Shown here piece after piece: positions 8,325 through 17,283 of a stretch of DNA of 60,512 bases. Position numbers and translations under genes: made by a program. The notes under the pieces are model-generated. The model had not been told where the DNA came from and searched no databases. It saw only the letters and a program-made list of their open reading frames with translations. Numbering within the stretch: position 1 is the stretch's first letter; each line of letters begins with the position of its first letter. The stretch lies in the NCBI RefSeq assembly GCF_900095695.1, contig NZ_FMIQ01000054.1, positions 1 to 60,512 on the forward strand, written 5' to 3'. The stretch is from Hafnia alvei (GTDB lineage: Bacteria > Pseudomonadota > Gammaproteobacteria > Enterobacterales > Enterobacteriaceae).

Positions 8325-9040
8325 TAGGCGTTCCCCCGCTCAAAGCGTGTGGTACGCAGTTCGATTCGTTTCAGAATATATTGGCTGAAAAGGGTGATAA
8401 TCAAATAAATCGCCGCGGCAACCATATACCACGTAAACGGCTCTTGAGTTCGGGTAGCAATGCTTTTGGTTTGCAACATTAAATCATTCACACTGATCAA
8501 TGAAACCAGAGCGGTATCTTTCAGCAGTACCAGCCATTGGTTACCCAATCCCGGCAGCGCATGACGCCACATCTGCGGCATGACCAAACGGAAGAAAATG
8601 GCGCTTTTGCTTAATCCTAATGCCTGACCGGCTTCGCGCTGTCCTTCAGGAACGGCTTTCAGTGCGCCACGCAGGGTTTGAGAGGCATAGGCCGCATACA
8701 ACATCGCCAGCGCAATAACGCCGCAAATGAAGGGGCTCACCTCAAAGTTTTCGATATTCAACTGGATAGGGATCTGGATAAAACCCAGATTCAGATTAAA
8801 ACCGTCTGAAAGCACCATCAGCAACTGCGCTGAACCAAAATAGATAAACAGCACGACGAGAATTTCAGGGAGTCCGCGCACCAGCGTTACCCACGCGGTG
8901 CCCAGCCAAGCCACAGGTTTAATGGTTGACGATTCCCATACGGCGAAAATCATGGCTAATATCAGCCCAAGAACTAATGCACAAAGCGCGAGGCCAACGG
9001 TCATACCCGCCGCGCTTAATAAAGGTTGAAATTCAATCAT
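8324..9040 (-). CDS. artQ: Arginine ABC transporter permease ArtQ
   Basis: A 238-residue inner-membrane permease and partner of ArtM. It shows hydrophobic segments throughout and the EAA loop ([21 protein letters not shown], around residues 136-156) that contacts the ATPase ArtP. It follows artI after about 165 bases and overlaps artM by one base. Length matches the E. coli protein. Confidence 0.93.
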   Translation of the reverse strand: MIEFQPLLSAAGMTVGLALCALVLGLILAMIFAVWESSTIKPVAWLGTAWVTLVRGLPEILVVLFIYFGSAQLLMVLSDGFNLNLGFIQIPIQLNIENFEVSPFICGVIALAMLYAAYASQTLRGALKAVPEGQREAGQALGLSKSAIFFRLVMPQMWRHALPGLGNQWLVLLKDTALVSLISVNDLMLQTKSIATRTQEPFTWYMVAAAIYLIITLFSQYILKRIELRTTRFERGNA

Positions 9041-9207
9041 TGCTTGGAGCCTATCCCATCAAGCGCTATACACGCCTAAATGATACTTTTTATTACGCCT
9101 ACAAAGATAGGCACTATACCCGTTCACAGTGCAGGGTATATATCCCCGTTCATTGGCGCTGCATGGAGGCGGTTAGCCTAGCAACAGCGCCAAAGATATC
9201 AGAGATA

Positions 9208-9939
9208 TTACTGCTGGAACCATTTGCTATAGATGGTTTTATAAGTGCCATCTTGCTTCAGCTGGTTCAGCGCGGTGTTAAATTGGTTCAACAGTTCCGC
9301 GTTGTTCTGACGCACGGCAATGCCCAAACCGGTGCCGAAGTAGTTAGGATCGGTCACTTTGTCGCCCACGGCGGACAGCGTTGCATTCTGCTTCAGCCAT
9401 TCGTTGACAACCGCGGTGTCACCGAATACCGCATCCAGACGACCATTTTTCAGATCCAGAATGGCGTTTTGGTAGCTGTCATACGGAACTGGCGTAATTT
9501 CAGGGTGTTTTTCCTGCAGGTATTTCTGGTGAGTTGAACCGTTTTGCATGCCAACGCGTTTACCTTTCAGCGCGGCGATGTCGGCAACTTTGCCTTTCTC
9601 AGCGATGAACAGCGCAGAGTTGTCATAGTATGGCGCGGTGAACGCCACCTGTTTCTGACGCTCTGGGGTGATATCCATACCGGAAATAACCGCATCGATA
9701 CGTTTGAATTTCAGACTTGGGATCAAGCTATCGAAAGACTGATTGGTGAAAGTACAGGTCGCTTTCATCTGTTTACAGATGGCATTGGCCAGATCGATAT
9801 CAAACCCTTGCATCTGGTTATTTGCGTCCATGAATTCAAAGGGAGGATAAGAAGCTTCGGCAGCAAAACGAATGGTTTCCGCCGCTGATGCAGAGACGCT
9901 GATACCGGCTAATACTGTGGCAATTATGATTTTTTTCAT
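9208..9939 (-). CDS. artI: Arginine ABC transporter, periplasmic binding protein ArtI
   Basis: A 243-residue SBP family 3 protein, the operon-internal binding protein of the artPIQM system. Start ATG at 9939 with GGAG just upstream, giving the signal peptide MKKIIIATVLAGISVSASAAE. It is closely similar to ArtJ along its whole length (shared blocks GMDITPERQKQV, GTTHQKYLQ/GSTHQKYLQ, FGTGLGIAVR), so the two arose by gene duplication. Names follow E. coli gene order; which copy has which ligand affinity cannot be read from sequence. Confidence 0.92.
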   Translation of the reverse strand: MKKIIIATVLAGISVSASAAETIRFAAEASYPPFEFMDANNQMQGFDIDLANAICKQMKATCTFTNQSFDSLIPSLKFKRIDAVISGMDITPERQKQVAFTAPYYDNSALFIAEKGKVADIAALKGKRVGMQNGSTHQKYLQEKHPEITPVPYDSYQNAILDLKNGRLDAVFGDTAVVNEWLKQNATLSAVGDKVTDPNYFGTGLGIAVRQNNAELLNQFNTALNQLKQDGTYKTIYSKWFQQ

Positions 9940-10007
9940 CGCAGACTCCAACTTCTGTTAGCTAATAGTTTGGTCAAAACGACCCTGTTAAAGCGTCAAT
10001 CTAGCCG

Positions 10008-10736
10008 TTAGTGAGACAGGTAACCAGCAAACGCTTCGGTTTGTGGGTGAGCAAAATGGCTGGCGTCGCCATGCTCAATCACTCTGCCTTGTTCCATATA
10101 CACCACGCGGCTGGCGGTCTTACGTGCCACTTCTACTTCGTGAGTCACGATAACCTGTGTGATGCCGGTTTCAGATAGCTCGCGAATAATGCTAACGATC
10201 TGAGCGGTAATTTCTGGGTCAAGTGCCGCGGTTGGCTCATCGAACAGTAAAACCTGAGGTTCCATCATCAGAGCACGAGCGATGGCCACGCGCTGCTGTT
10301 GACCACCAGAAAGATGCAGCGGGAAACGATCTACATAGTCTGTTAGACGCAGGCGTTGCAGCAATTTTTGCGCGCGTTCCACGGCCTGAGCTTTGCTCAG
10401 CCCCAAGACTTTGCACGGTGCTTCAATCAGGTTTTGCATCACGGTCAGATGTGGCCACAGATTGTACTGTTGGAACACCATCCCGACGTTACGACGTAGC
10501 TCGCGGATCTCTTTTTCACCCGGTGTTTGGCTGAAATCGAATTGATTACCCGCAATAGAAAGTTGTCCGGAACGAGGCATCTCAAGCAGGTTTAATACCC
10601 GCAGGAGAGAACTTTTACCTGCACCGCTCGGCCCCAGTAATACCAAGGTTTCGCCCGCAGGACATTCCAGAGTGATGTCGAACAGCGCTTGATGTGCGCC
10701 GTAAAAGCAATTAATGCCGTTTATTTGAATACTCAT
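10008..10736 (-). CDS. artP: Arginine ABC transporter ATP-binding protein ArtP
   Basis: The 242-residue ATPase that powers arginine uptake. Seen: Walker [11 protein letters not shown]-loop, signature LSGGQQQR, Walker B LLFDEP and the switch His in VIVTHEV. It is the first gene of the artPIQM operon; its promoter region (10737-10957) contains a candidate ArgR box. In E. coli ybjP follows upstream of artP; it is absent here and a LysR gene takes its place. Confidence 0.95.
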   Translation of the reverse strand: MSIQINGINCFYGAHQALFDITLECPAGETLVLLGPSGAGKSSLLRVLNLLEMPRSGQLSIAGNQFDFSQTPGEKEIRELRRNVGMVFQQYNLWPHLTVMQNLIEAPCKVLGLSKAQAVERAQKLLQRLRLTDYVDRFPLHLSGGQQQRVAIARALMMEPQVLLFDEPTAALDPEITAQIVSIIRELSETGITQVIVTHEVEVARKTASRVVYMEQGRVIEHGDASHFAHPQTEAFAGYLSH

Positions 10737-10780
10737 GCGCGTTTACTGAATAGCCATTGATGATGCAAATGTTAACTTCC

Positions 10781-10798
10781 ACAGAATACTTATGCAAT
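10781..10798 (-). promoter_or_regulatory. Candidate ArgR box upstream of artP
   Basis: Minus-strand core TGCAT AAGT ATTCT, two mismatches from TGAAT-wwww-ATTCA, about 45 bases before the artP start. Arginine control of this operon is known in E. coli; this particular site is a visual match only. Confidence 0.4.
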
Positions 10799-10957
10799 CT
10801 TTGTGCGTTAAAATTTATTACCGCACCTCTTAATCGCTTAAGATTAGCACAATATCACCTTTTTACCGGAAAACTGGCGCATTTGCCCAGACTCGACTAA
10901 ATCCGCTTGGCTGAATGCATACAAAGTGAATGAATTCAGCTTCAACAAACGAGGGTA

Positions 10958-11875
10958 TCAGGTTTTGTTGATACGGCGCACTTCATTCAGAGCCTGACTT
11001 AGATAGTCTAAAAAGGTTTTGAACAGCAGCGTTTGACCACGTTTAGACTCATATAAGGCATGGATTGAGTGAGGTTCGTTAGTCCACTCGGGTAAAACGT
11101 GTACCAGCTCACCGGAATCAATCAGATCTAAGCAGATAAACCGCGGCAGACAGGTAATTCCGACGCCGTTAATGGCTGCATAAACTACCGCGCGCATATT
11201 GTTGGTTATCAGGCGTGGAGTGACGTTAAGGGTAACTTTTTCTTTATGCAGATTAATCAAACGCCATTGGCGGCTATTGTCATCACTTTTTTTGATTATT
11301 GTTGCATGCTGCGTGAGCTCTGAAACATCGCTGGGCATGCCAAAACGCGCGATATAATCTGGGCTACACACCAAGATTTGGTGCTCAATGCACAGGGTTT
11401 TTACGTGCAGGCTAGAGTCGCGCAGCGGGAGCGGCTCTGGGCGAATCGCAATATCGATACCTTCGGTGGTTAAATCAACGTCTCGGTTCATCGCTAACAG
11501 CTCAATTTCCACATCGGGATATTTTTGGATGAAGCGGCACACCACCGGAGCCATAAACTCTTCCGTCATCATCACCGGCGCGGCAATTTTTAGTTTACCG
11601 CTTGGATAAGCCAACGCATTACTCACCAAATCTTCGGCCAGTTGAGCCTGCTGCACCGCCAAACGACACTGCTCGGCAAACTTAAGCCCCAAATCCGTGA
11701 CGTTAAAGCTGCGGGTGGAGCGTTGCAGTAGGCGCACGCCAAGGCTGTCTTCCAACGATGCGATGCGGCGGCTTAGCAAAGATTTCGATACACCGAGCGC
11801 TTTAGCCGCTGCGGTATAGCCCTGATGATCGACGGCATGAACGAAATAGAGCATATCGTTGAGATCGCATTTCAT
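10958..11875 (-). CDS. LysR-family transcriptional regulator
   Basis: A 305-residue LysR regulator. The N-terminal winged helix-turn-helix (about residues 5-65: MLYFVHAVDHQGYTAAAKAL, SKSLLSRRIASLE) is followed by a periplasmic-binding-protein-like effector domain. ATG 11875 is preferred to a TTG eight codons upstream because the protein then begins right at the DNA-binding domain. It is transcribed divergently from the azoreductase-like gene at 12012, the common arrangement for a LysR protein controlling its neighbour. The inducer cannot be deduced. It belongs to the insert between artP and ybjQ that E. coli lacks. Confidence 0.88.
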   Translation of the reverse strand: MKCDLNDMLYFVHAVDHQGYTAAAKALGVSKSLLSRRIASLEDSLGVRLLQRSTRSFNVTDLGLKFAEQCRLAVQQAQLAEDLVSNALAYPSGKLKIAAPVMMTEEFMAPVVCRFIQKYPDVEIELLAMNRDVDLTTEGIDIAIRPEPLPLRDSSLHVKTLCIEHQILVCSPDYIARFGMPSDVSELTQHATIIKKSDDNSRQWRLINLHKEKVTLNVTPRLITNNMRAVVYAAINGVGITCLPRFICLDLIDSGELVHVLPEWTNEPHSIHALYESKRGQTLLFKTFLDYLSQALNEVRRINKT

Positions 11876-12011
11876 TTTATTGTCTCGTTTTTGCAACAAT
11901 GTTTCCGAAAATTAGATATTTCGCTCTGTAATTGCAACCATTAATCTAACAGCAGCTAATTTTTGTTTAAAAAAATTATGTTTTAAAAACAGAATATCTT
12001 TAGGGATCAGA

Positions 12012-12626
12012 ATGAAACTGCTGCATATCGACTCAAGCCCGTTTATCACCCAATCGACCTCGCGCGTGCTGAGCGCCGCGATCGTTGCACAGCTACAGGA
12101 AAATCATCGTATTCAATCCGTCATCTACCGAGATGTTGGATTAACGCCGCCGCCACATTTAACCGAAGCCGTATTCAACGCGATGCGTAATGGCATCGTG
12201 GGATGCAGCGACGAGGTTATTCTGGCGGTTGATGCTGCCAATCAGGCTATTGCAGAGCTCAAAACGTGCGATGCGCTGGTGATTGGCGCGCCCATGTTTA
12301 ATCACTCCATCGTGACTAATCTCAAAGCTTGGATCGATCAGGTCTGTCAGGCGGGGAAAACCTTTGCTTTTACCTCACAAGGAGCACAAGGGCTGATTGC
12401 GGATAAGCCGGTATTTATTGCCTCAACGCGAGGCGGTATCTACGCCGACGATGCTCACCGAGCGATGGATTTTCAGGAACCTTATTTAGTTTCGGCGCTG
12501 TCTTTGATGGGGTTAAAAAACGTCAAAATTATTCGCGCCGAGGGCGTCGATAAAATACATCCAGGTCGCTCGGAGGCGCAACGTATGGCATTGGAAGAGA
12601 TAAAAAATACCGTTTGTATCGATTAA
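12012..12626 (+). CDS. FMN-dependent NAD(P)H azoreductase-like protein (AzoR family)
   Basis: A 204-residue flavodoxin-fold oxidoreductase. Seen: the N-terminal phosphate-binding strand and loop (LLHIDSSPFITQSTSR), the FMN-contacting APMFNHSIVTNLKAWIDQ block near residues 95-112, and the GGIY loop near 139-145, all as in AzoR. Such enzymes reduce azo compounds and quinones with NADH through FMN in the cytoplasm. It is probably controlled by the divergent LysR gene and is followed after 25 bases by a MarA-like regulator on the same strand, so these two may form an operon for redox or xenobiotic stress. The physiological substrate is unknown. Confidence 0.85.
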   Translation: MKLLHIDSSPFITQSTSRVLSAAIVAQLQENHRIQSVIYRDVGLTPPPHLTEAVFNAMRNGIVGCSDEVILAVDAANQAIAELKTCDALVIGAPMFNHSIVTNLKAWIDQVCQAGKTFAFTSQGAQGLIADKPVFIASTRGGIYADDAHRAMDFQEPYLVSALSLMGLKNVKIIRAEGVDKIHPGRSEAQRMALEEIKNTVCID

Positions 12627-12651
12627 GGCTGAATTCAAAAGGGAGAGAATA

Positions 12652-13020
12652 ATGACAACACAACAATACGACCATCTCATTGTGACCGATCTGGTGAATT
12701 GGATTGAAAGCCATATCGACGACAAATTGCTGATTGATGATGTTTCACGCCAGTCGGGTTATTCCAAATGGCATATTCAGCGCAAATTTAAAGCCGTCAC
12801 CGGCAAAACCATTGCTAGCTATATTCGCAACCGCAAGCTTACGCGCGCGGCGCTGGCGTTGCGTAAAACCGATCGTCGGGTGTTGGATATTGCGTTGTCC
12901 TGTGGGTTTGATAATCAGCAGACATTTACCCGTATGTTCCGCAAACGATTTGGTATTGCGCCAGGGTCATATCGCGCAAGCGCTGATGCCTCTGCTCAGA
13001 ATTTCACCTACCCAATCTAG
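12652..13020 (+). CDS. Small AraC/XylS-family regulator (MarA/SoxS/RamA-like)
   Basis: A 122-residue protein made almost only of the AraC-type double helix-turn-helix. It has the sizes and landmarks of MarA and SoxS: DLVNWIESHIDDKLLIDDVS, then SGYSKWHIQRKFKAVTGKTI, then LDIALSCGFDNQQTFTRMFRKRFGIAPGSYR. There is no effector domain, so its activity would be set by its own expression level. A good ribosome site (gggagag) precedes the ATG. It lies just downstream of the azoreductase-like gene. It could be a paralogue acting on a mar/sox-type regulon, but naming it MarA, SoxS or RamA is not justified from sequence alone. Confidence 0.85.
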   Translation: MTTQQYDHLIVTDLVNWIESHIDDKLLIDDVSRQSGYSKWHIQRKFKAVTGKTIASYIRNRKLTRAALALRKTDRRVLDIALSCGFDNQQTFTRMFRKRFGIAPGSYRASADASAQNFTYPI

Positions 13021-13182
13021 ATAAATTAAACGCAAAGAAAACAATTATTCGAACCACGATGATTTTTGCAAGCGAGCTCGGCTATTCAGATCAGAGTTCT
13101 CTCTCTCTGACTTAATTCCGCTATTATCGCGGTTATTGTTGTGACTTAGATGATGACTGCGCGAGCTAAAGGGAGAGTCGGC

Positions 13183-14583
13183 ATGGATCCACTGAAAGAG
13201 AAGAGTATTGTTTTAAAGTCTGTACCTCAGCCACAGGTATTTCCAGATGCTCAGCAGGTAGAACTGCTGGATGAAACACTTCAGCTTCGCCGAGATCGTG
13301 TGTTGGCGCGTATGAAGGCATCAGGGCATAACTATCTGGTGATTTATGCCGACAAAGAGCACGGGGCTAATTTTGAATATCTGACGGGGTTTATCCCTCG
13401 ATTTGAAGAAGCGTTACTCGTGCTCGCTGCGTCAGGGGACTCATTTTTATTGTTGGGCAATGAAAACATGAAAATGTCCCAGCATGCGCGAATTGCCAAT
13501 CAGGCCATCTGCGTGCCTCATTTCTCGCTGCCTAATCAGCCGATGGATAACCCAATGACGTTGGCTCAGGCGCTGAAAGATACCGGAATTCATCGCGCGT
13601 CTTCCGTGGGCATTGTGGGTTGGAAAATGTTCACCAGCCCAACAGAAAATAACGAGCAGATTTTTGATCTGCCTTATTTCATGATGAACGCTATTCAGCG
13701 CGTCGTTTCTCCTCAAGCTCAGATCTGCAACGCGACGCATTTATTTATTGGCGGAGACAGCGGGGCGCGAGTCATCAATTCGGCCAACGAAATTGCCCAT
13801 TATGAATACGGCGCAAATTTGGCCTCAAGCTGTATGTTACAGGCGATGAACGCCATAGAGCTGAATAAAACCGAAAAAGAGATTGGGCATTATCTCACGG
13901 CGGATGGGCAGCCAAATAACGTGGTGACTATTGCCGCGTTTGGCCAGCGGTTTAAAAATGCGCGTTTATATCCGGGTGAGAATCGTATTACGTTGTCAGA
14001 TCGTGCCTCGTTGACAACCAGCTACAAAGGCGGTTTATCCAGCCGTGGCGGCTACGTTGCCTATGAGCAAAATGATTTGCCGCATGACCAGCAGAATTAT
14101 GTCAACGCCGTAGCAAAACCTTATTACCGCGCCGTTGTTGCATGGCTTGAATACATGGCAATTGGCGTGAAAGGGGATGATGTTTATCAACGCATCGAGA
14201 CGGTGTTGCCTAAAGCGCAATACGGCTGGCACCTTAACCCGGGCCATCTGGTTGCCGATGAAGAGTGGATGAGTTCGCCAATCTATTCGGGTTCACAGGC
14301 TAAAATACACAGCGGAATGCTGCTGCAAATCGATATTATTCCCTCGGTTGCGGGCTACGCCGGTGCCAGCGCCGAAGAGTGTGTAGCTATTGCTAATGCT
14401 GAACTTCGCGAGCAGATTGCGGGTGAATATCCTCAGGTTTGGCAGCGTATTCAACAGCGCAGAGCCTATATTATTGAGCATCTCAACATTGCATTAGGAG
14501 AGGATATTCTGCCGTTATCCAATTTGGTGGGCTATTTACGGCCTTACTTGCTGAATAAAGACATGAGTCTTTGCTGCGAGTGA
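13183..14583 (+). CDS. M24 (Xaa-Pro aminopeptidase-fold) family protein, ligands altered
   Basis: A 466-residue protein with an N-terminal creatinase-like domain (about 25-175) and a C-terminal pita-bread domain (about 200-440). I chose ATG 13183 because gggagag lies five bases upstream; an ATG at 13150 lacks such a site. The metal-ligand pattern of aminopeptidase P (D, D, H, E, E) is only partly kept: the first Asp (SDRA), the His (PGHLVADEEW) and the last Glu (ASAEECVAI) are visible. The second Asp position reads SSRGGY and the first Glu position reads GMLLQIDIIP with Asp. It may be inactive or have a changed metal site. The substrate is unknown. A clean hairpin follows the stop. Confidence 0.8.
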   Translation: MDPLKEKSIVLKSVPQPQVFPDAQQVELLDETLQLRRDRVLARMKASGHNYLVIYADKEHGANFEYLTGFIPRFEEALLVLAASGDSFLLLGNENMKMSQHARIANQAICVPHFSLPNQPMDNPMTLAQALKDTGIHRASSVGIVGWKMFTSPTENNEQIFDLPYFMMNAIQRVVSPQAQICNATHLFIGGDSGARVINSANEIAHYEYGANLASSCMLQAMNAIELNKTEKEIGHYLTADGQPNNVVTIAAFGQRFKNARLYPGENRITLSDRASLTTSYKGGLSSRGGYVAYEQNDLPHDQQNYVNAVAKPYYRAVVAWLEYMAIGVKGDDVYQRIETVLPKAQYGWHLNPGHLVADEEWMSSPIYSGSQAKIHSGMLLQIDIIPSVAGYAGASAEECVAIANAELREQIAGEYPQVWQRIQQRRAYIIEHLNIALGEDILPLSNLVGYLRPYLLNKDMSLCCE

Positions 14584-14593
14584 TGAGAATGCG

Positions 14594-14618
14594 TAAGGGC
14601 TGAATGATTCAGCCCTTA
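14594..14618. terminator. Bidirectional hairpin between the M24 gene and ybjQ
   Basis: Perfect inverted repeat taagggctgaat / attcagccctta between two convergent genes. No strong T run, so termination efficiency is uncertain. Confidence 0.6.
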
Positions 14619-14626
14619 CAAATTAA

Positions 14627-14947
14627 TTACTTCACCTTCACCGCGGTACCACTCACGCTAACCATTAACATACTGCCGTCTTTTCCTACGGTTTCGTAAT
14701 CAATATCAATGCCGACGACCGCATTGGCGCCAAGCGATTTGGCTTGATCGTTCATTTCAGCAAAGGCTATTTCCCGTGCTTTGCGCAGCTCTTTTTCATA
14801 AGCGCCAGAACGGCCACCGACAATATCGCGAATGCCAGCGAAGAAATCTTTGAAAATATTGGCACCAAGGATCGCCTCTCCGGTGACAACGCCGCAGTAG
14901 TCAACGATAGTAAGGCCTTCTAGGGATGGAGTTGTGCTATTGCGCAT
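14627..14947 (-). CDS. ybjQ: UPF0145 family protein YbjQ
   Basis: A 106-residue protein nearly collinear with E. coli YbjQ (107 residues): [19 protein letters not shown], the long conserved block [20 protein letters not shown], and the tail [14 protein letters not shown]. The family forms small beta-rich oligomers; its molecular role is not established. The upstream sequence is occupied by a palindromic repeat that begins four bases before the ATG, so the only Shine-Dalgarno-like sequence (AAGGG, eight bases upstream) is the repeat's terminus. Confidence 0.92.
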   Translation of the reverse strand: MRNSTTPSLEGLTIVDYCGVVTGEAILGANIFKDFFAGIRDIVGGRSGAYEKELRKAREIAFAEMNDQAKSLGANAVVGIDIDYETVGKDGSMLMVSVSGTAVKVK

Positions 14948-14950
14948 GAA

Positions 14951-15078
14951 ATATACCCTTCATACTTGAAGTTGCCGCTGCGTTGGCTGCGCTCTTTCAC
15001 CCAAATCACTTACTTGAGTAAGCTCATTGGGATTCATTCGCTTGCCGCCTTGATGCAACTCCAATTATTTTGGGTATA
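14951..15078. repeat. Palindromic MITE-like repeat, short form (128 bp)
   Basis: Ends are inverted: TATACCC...GGGTATA, and the first ~24 bases pair imperfectly with the last ~24 (ATACCCTTCATACTTGAAG versus ATACCCAAAATAATTGGAG, then a shared TTGC). The interior contains CTTACTTGAGTAAG. There is no coding capacity. A longer relative lies at 18755-18956. It fills the space between divergent ybjQ and amiD. Confidence 0.85.
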
Positions 15079-15121
15079 GTCCCTTTAAAATTAAATGAAA
15101 TTGCATACTGGAGTTTAAGAC

Positions 15122-15982
15122 ATGCCAAAACGGATTGGGTTCGCAGCGATGGTGATATTGTTGGCAATCGGCTTAGCTGGGTGCCAAAGCTCGCCGTCGC
15201 AGCACCAACTGGTCAATCGAGGCACCTATCTGGTTGAAGATCGCCATCAGGCTCAGGGGGTCGATCAGCGCATCCGGTTTTTAGTGTTGCACTACACGGC
15301 GGAAGACTTCCATTCATCGTTAAAAACCCTAACCGATGAACACGTGAGCGCGCATTATCTGGTGCCCGCGCATCCGCCTGCGGAGAACGGCAAATACGTG
15401 GTGTGGCAGTTAGTACCGGAATCGCAGCGGGCATGGCATGCAGGAGCCAGTTCTTGGCGCGGACGGACGAGCCTGAATGACACATCGATTGGTATCGAAA
15501 TCGTGAACAAAGGCTACCAGCAAGGCATGCTAGGCAAGATTTGGGCACCTTATACGCCACAGCAAATTGAGCTGGTGGCTGCGCTTAGTAAAGACATTGT
15601 GCAGCGTTACGCGATTGCGCCACAAAATGTGGTGGGGCATATGGATATTGCTCCGCAACGCAAGCTCGATCCGGGACCGTTATTTCCATGGCAGCAGCTG
15701 GCTGAACGGGGGGTTGGCGCGTGGCCGGATCAACACAGGGTAGATTATTATTTGGCGGGCAGAGCGAAAACGGCACCGGTGGATGTGTTAACGCTGCAGA
15801 AGAAGCTAGCCACTTACGGCTATGATATAGCGCCCAGCGGCAATAATGATTCAGCCTCGCGCAACGCGATCGCCGCGTTTCAAATGCACTTCAGACCCGC
15901 AAACTATCAGGGCGAGCCGGATGCTGAAACAGAGGCGATTATTGATGCGCTTATCGAGAAATATGGCAGCGTGGATCAATGA
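15122..15982 (+). CDS. amiD: N-acetylmuramoyl-L-alanine amidase AmiD
   Basis: A 286-residue outer-membrane lipoprotein that cleaves the amide bond between MurNAc and the peptide in peptidoglycan and anhydro-muropeptides. Signal peptide with lipobox LAGC (Cys21) and Gln next, so outer membrane. The Amidase_2 domain (about 45-205) carries the zinc ligands: His in FLVLHYTA, then the GHMDIAP and KLDPGP motifs. The C-terminal peptidoglycan-binding helical domain spans about 220-280. ATG 15122 has GGAG eight bases upstream. Its 3' end overlaps that of the convergent ybjS by seven bases. Confidence 0.93.
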   Translation: MPKRIGFAAMVILLAIGLAGCQSSPSQHQLVNRGTYLVEDRHQAQGVDQRIRFLVLHYTAEDFHSSLKTLTDEHVSAHYLVPAHPPAENGKYVVWQLVPESQRAWHAGASSWRGRTSLNDTSIGIEIVNKGYQQGMLGKIWAPYTPQQIELVAALSKDIVQRYAIAPQNVVGHMDIAPQRKLDPGPLFPWQQLAERGVGAWPDQHRVDYYLAGRAKTAPVDVLTLQKKLATYGYDIAPSGNNDSASRNAIAAFQMHFRPANYQGEPDAETEAIIDALIEKYGSVDQ

Positions 15983-16995
15983 CGGTCGCGGTTTTGCAGA
16001 CGCCCGTGATCTTTAAGCCAATGCGCTGTGCGAATAATGCCCTCATCAATCGAGACAATCGGATGATAGCCTAATTCAAGCTGCGCACGCGTGGTATCGA
16101 GCGTCATATCGAAGTTGAGTTTTGCGACGCCATAGTGTGTGAGCGCAGGTTCTTTAGGGCTATTGGCGCCAATTTTTTCCATTCCGCGTGCCATCATATC
16201 CAACATAGGATAAGGAATTGAGCGGATTTTGCATTTCACACCTAGCTCGTCGATTAAATGCTGCAACAAGGTGTGCAGATGACGTGGCTGATGGTTTGAA
16301 ATATTAAAGGTTCTGCCCGACGGTGTGCTTTCGATCTGCGTGGCCAACCACATGGCATGCACCGCATTTTCTTCATAGGTCATATCCACTAACGCATCGC
16401 CGCCGCGCGGCAGCAGCAAAGTGCCGTGCTTACGCATTGCGTTAAGCAAGCGCGGCAGTAATACTTTGTCGTGTGGGCCAAACAGCCCTTGTGGACGCAG
16501 AATGGTGAAATGTGTTTGTGGATTAGATAACGCCAGATTCTGAATAACGTCTTCACCGGCCGCTTTGCTGCGTGCGTAGTAATTGGCGTAGCGGTTTGGC
16601 ACAAAATCTTCTTTGATATCGCGGTGATGGCGGTAATCAAAATAGACTGCGGGCGAGGAGATATGGATAAAGTTGCGTACCCCGTAGGCGGCAGCCCATT
16701 CGCCAAGGCGGCGGGTCGAGCGTACGTTGGCCTTCTCAAAGAGTTCTTCCGAGCCCCACGGTGAGGTAAAACCATCGCAATGCCACAGCGTATCCACGTC
16801 GTTCAGCATGGCCTTGGCCTGTGATGATACGAGATTGGTGAGATCGGCATGAATAAATTCCGCGCCCATTTTTTTCAATAGGTCGCCCATGGCCTGATTT
16901 TGCCCAGTAGCGCGAACGCTAATCCCTTTCTGACGTAAAAACTCAACCGCATTACGTCCGAGACCGCTGGTTGCACCGGTCACCAATACTTTCAT
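15976..16995 (-). CDS. ybjS: NAD-dependent epimerase/dehydratase-like protein YbjS
   Basis: A 339-residue extended short-chain dehydrogenase. The Rossmann motif [16 protein letters not shown] is at the start and the catalytic [10 protein letters not shown] (YxxxK) near residue 140. The position between amiD and ybjT matches E. coli ybjS. The substrate is unknown; the family includes nucleotide-sugar epimerases and steroid dehydrogenase-like enzymes. Convergent with and slightly overlapping amiD. Confidence 0.9.
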   Translation of the reverse strand: MKVLVTGATSGLGRNAVEFLRQKGISVRATGQNQAMGDLLKKMGAEFIHADLTNLVSSQAKAMLNDVDTLWHCDGFTSPWGSEELFEKANVRSTRRLGEWAAAYGVRNFIHISSPAVYFDYRHHRDIKEDFVPNRYANYYARSKAAGEDVIQNLALSNPQTHFTILRPQGLFGPHDKVLLPRLLNAMRKHGTLLLPRGGDALVDMTYEENAVHAMWLATQIESTPSGRTFNISNHQPRHLHTLLQHLIDELGVKCKIRSIPYPMLDMMARGMEKIGANSPKEPALTHYGVAKLNFDMTLDTTRAQLELGYHPIVSIDEGIIRTAHWLKDHGRLQNRDRH

Positions 16996-17283
16996 AACTT
17001 ATCCGAATCCGCAGTGTGCCTAGGTTAATAGGCGTTTTATGGCTGATTTCAGCCAGCTAGTTCATTGCCCTTACTCAAATGGAAAGGGCGCTCTCATCGC
17101 TAATTTGACCGCTCCTAGCAACAAGGGTGCCATTCTTCCGTGAATTTACTTTACATGCAATCAGATTACGGAGAGAGAACGTAACAATTGTTTAGTTGCT
17201 CACAGGGTGCGCATTTTATGATAGATGCGTACCGTAACCTCAGCATGGATTTATTATGCCAAGCCATACTGAGGCGAGGTTAA

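Noticed and set aside
8926-9537. 203-codon open frame on the plus strand opposite artQ/artI
   Set aside because: Antisense shadow of two clear transporter genes, no ribosome site or family features.
10912-10940. TGAAT-rich stretch upstream of artP as an ArgR box pair
   Set aside because: The half-sites have the wrong spacing (two bases instead of four) and it lies close to the LysR gene stop, far from the artP start.
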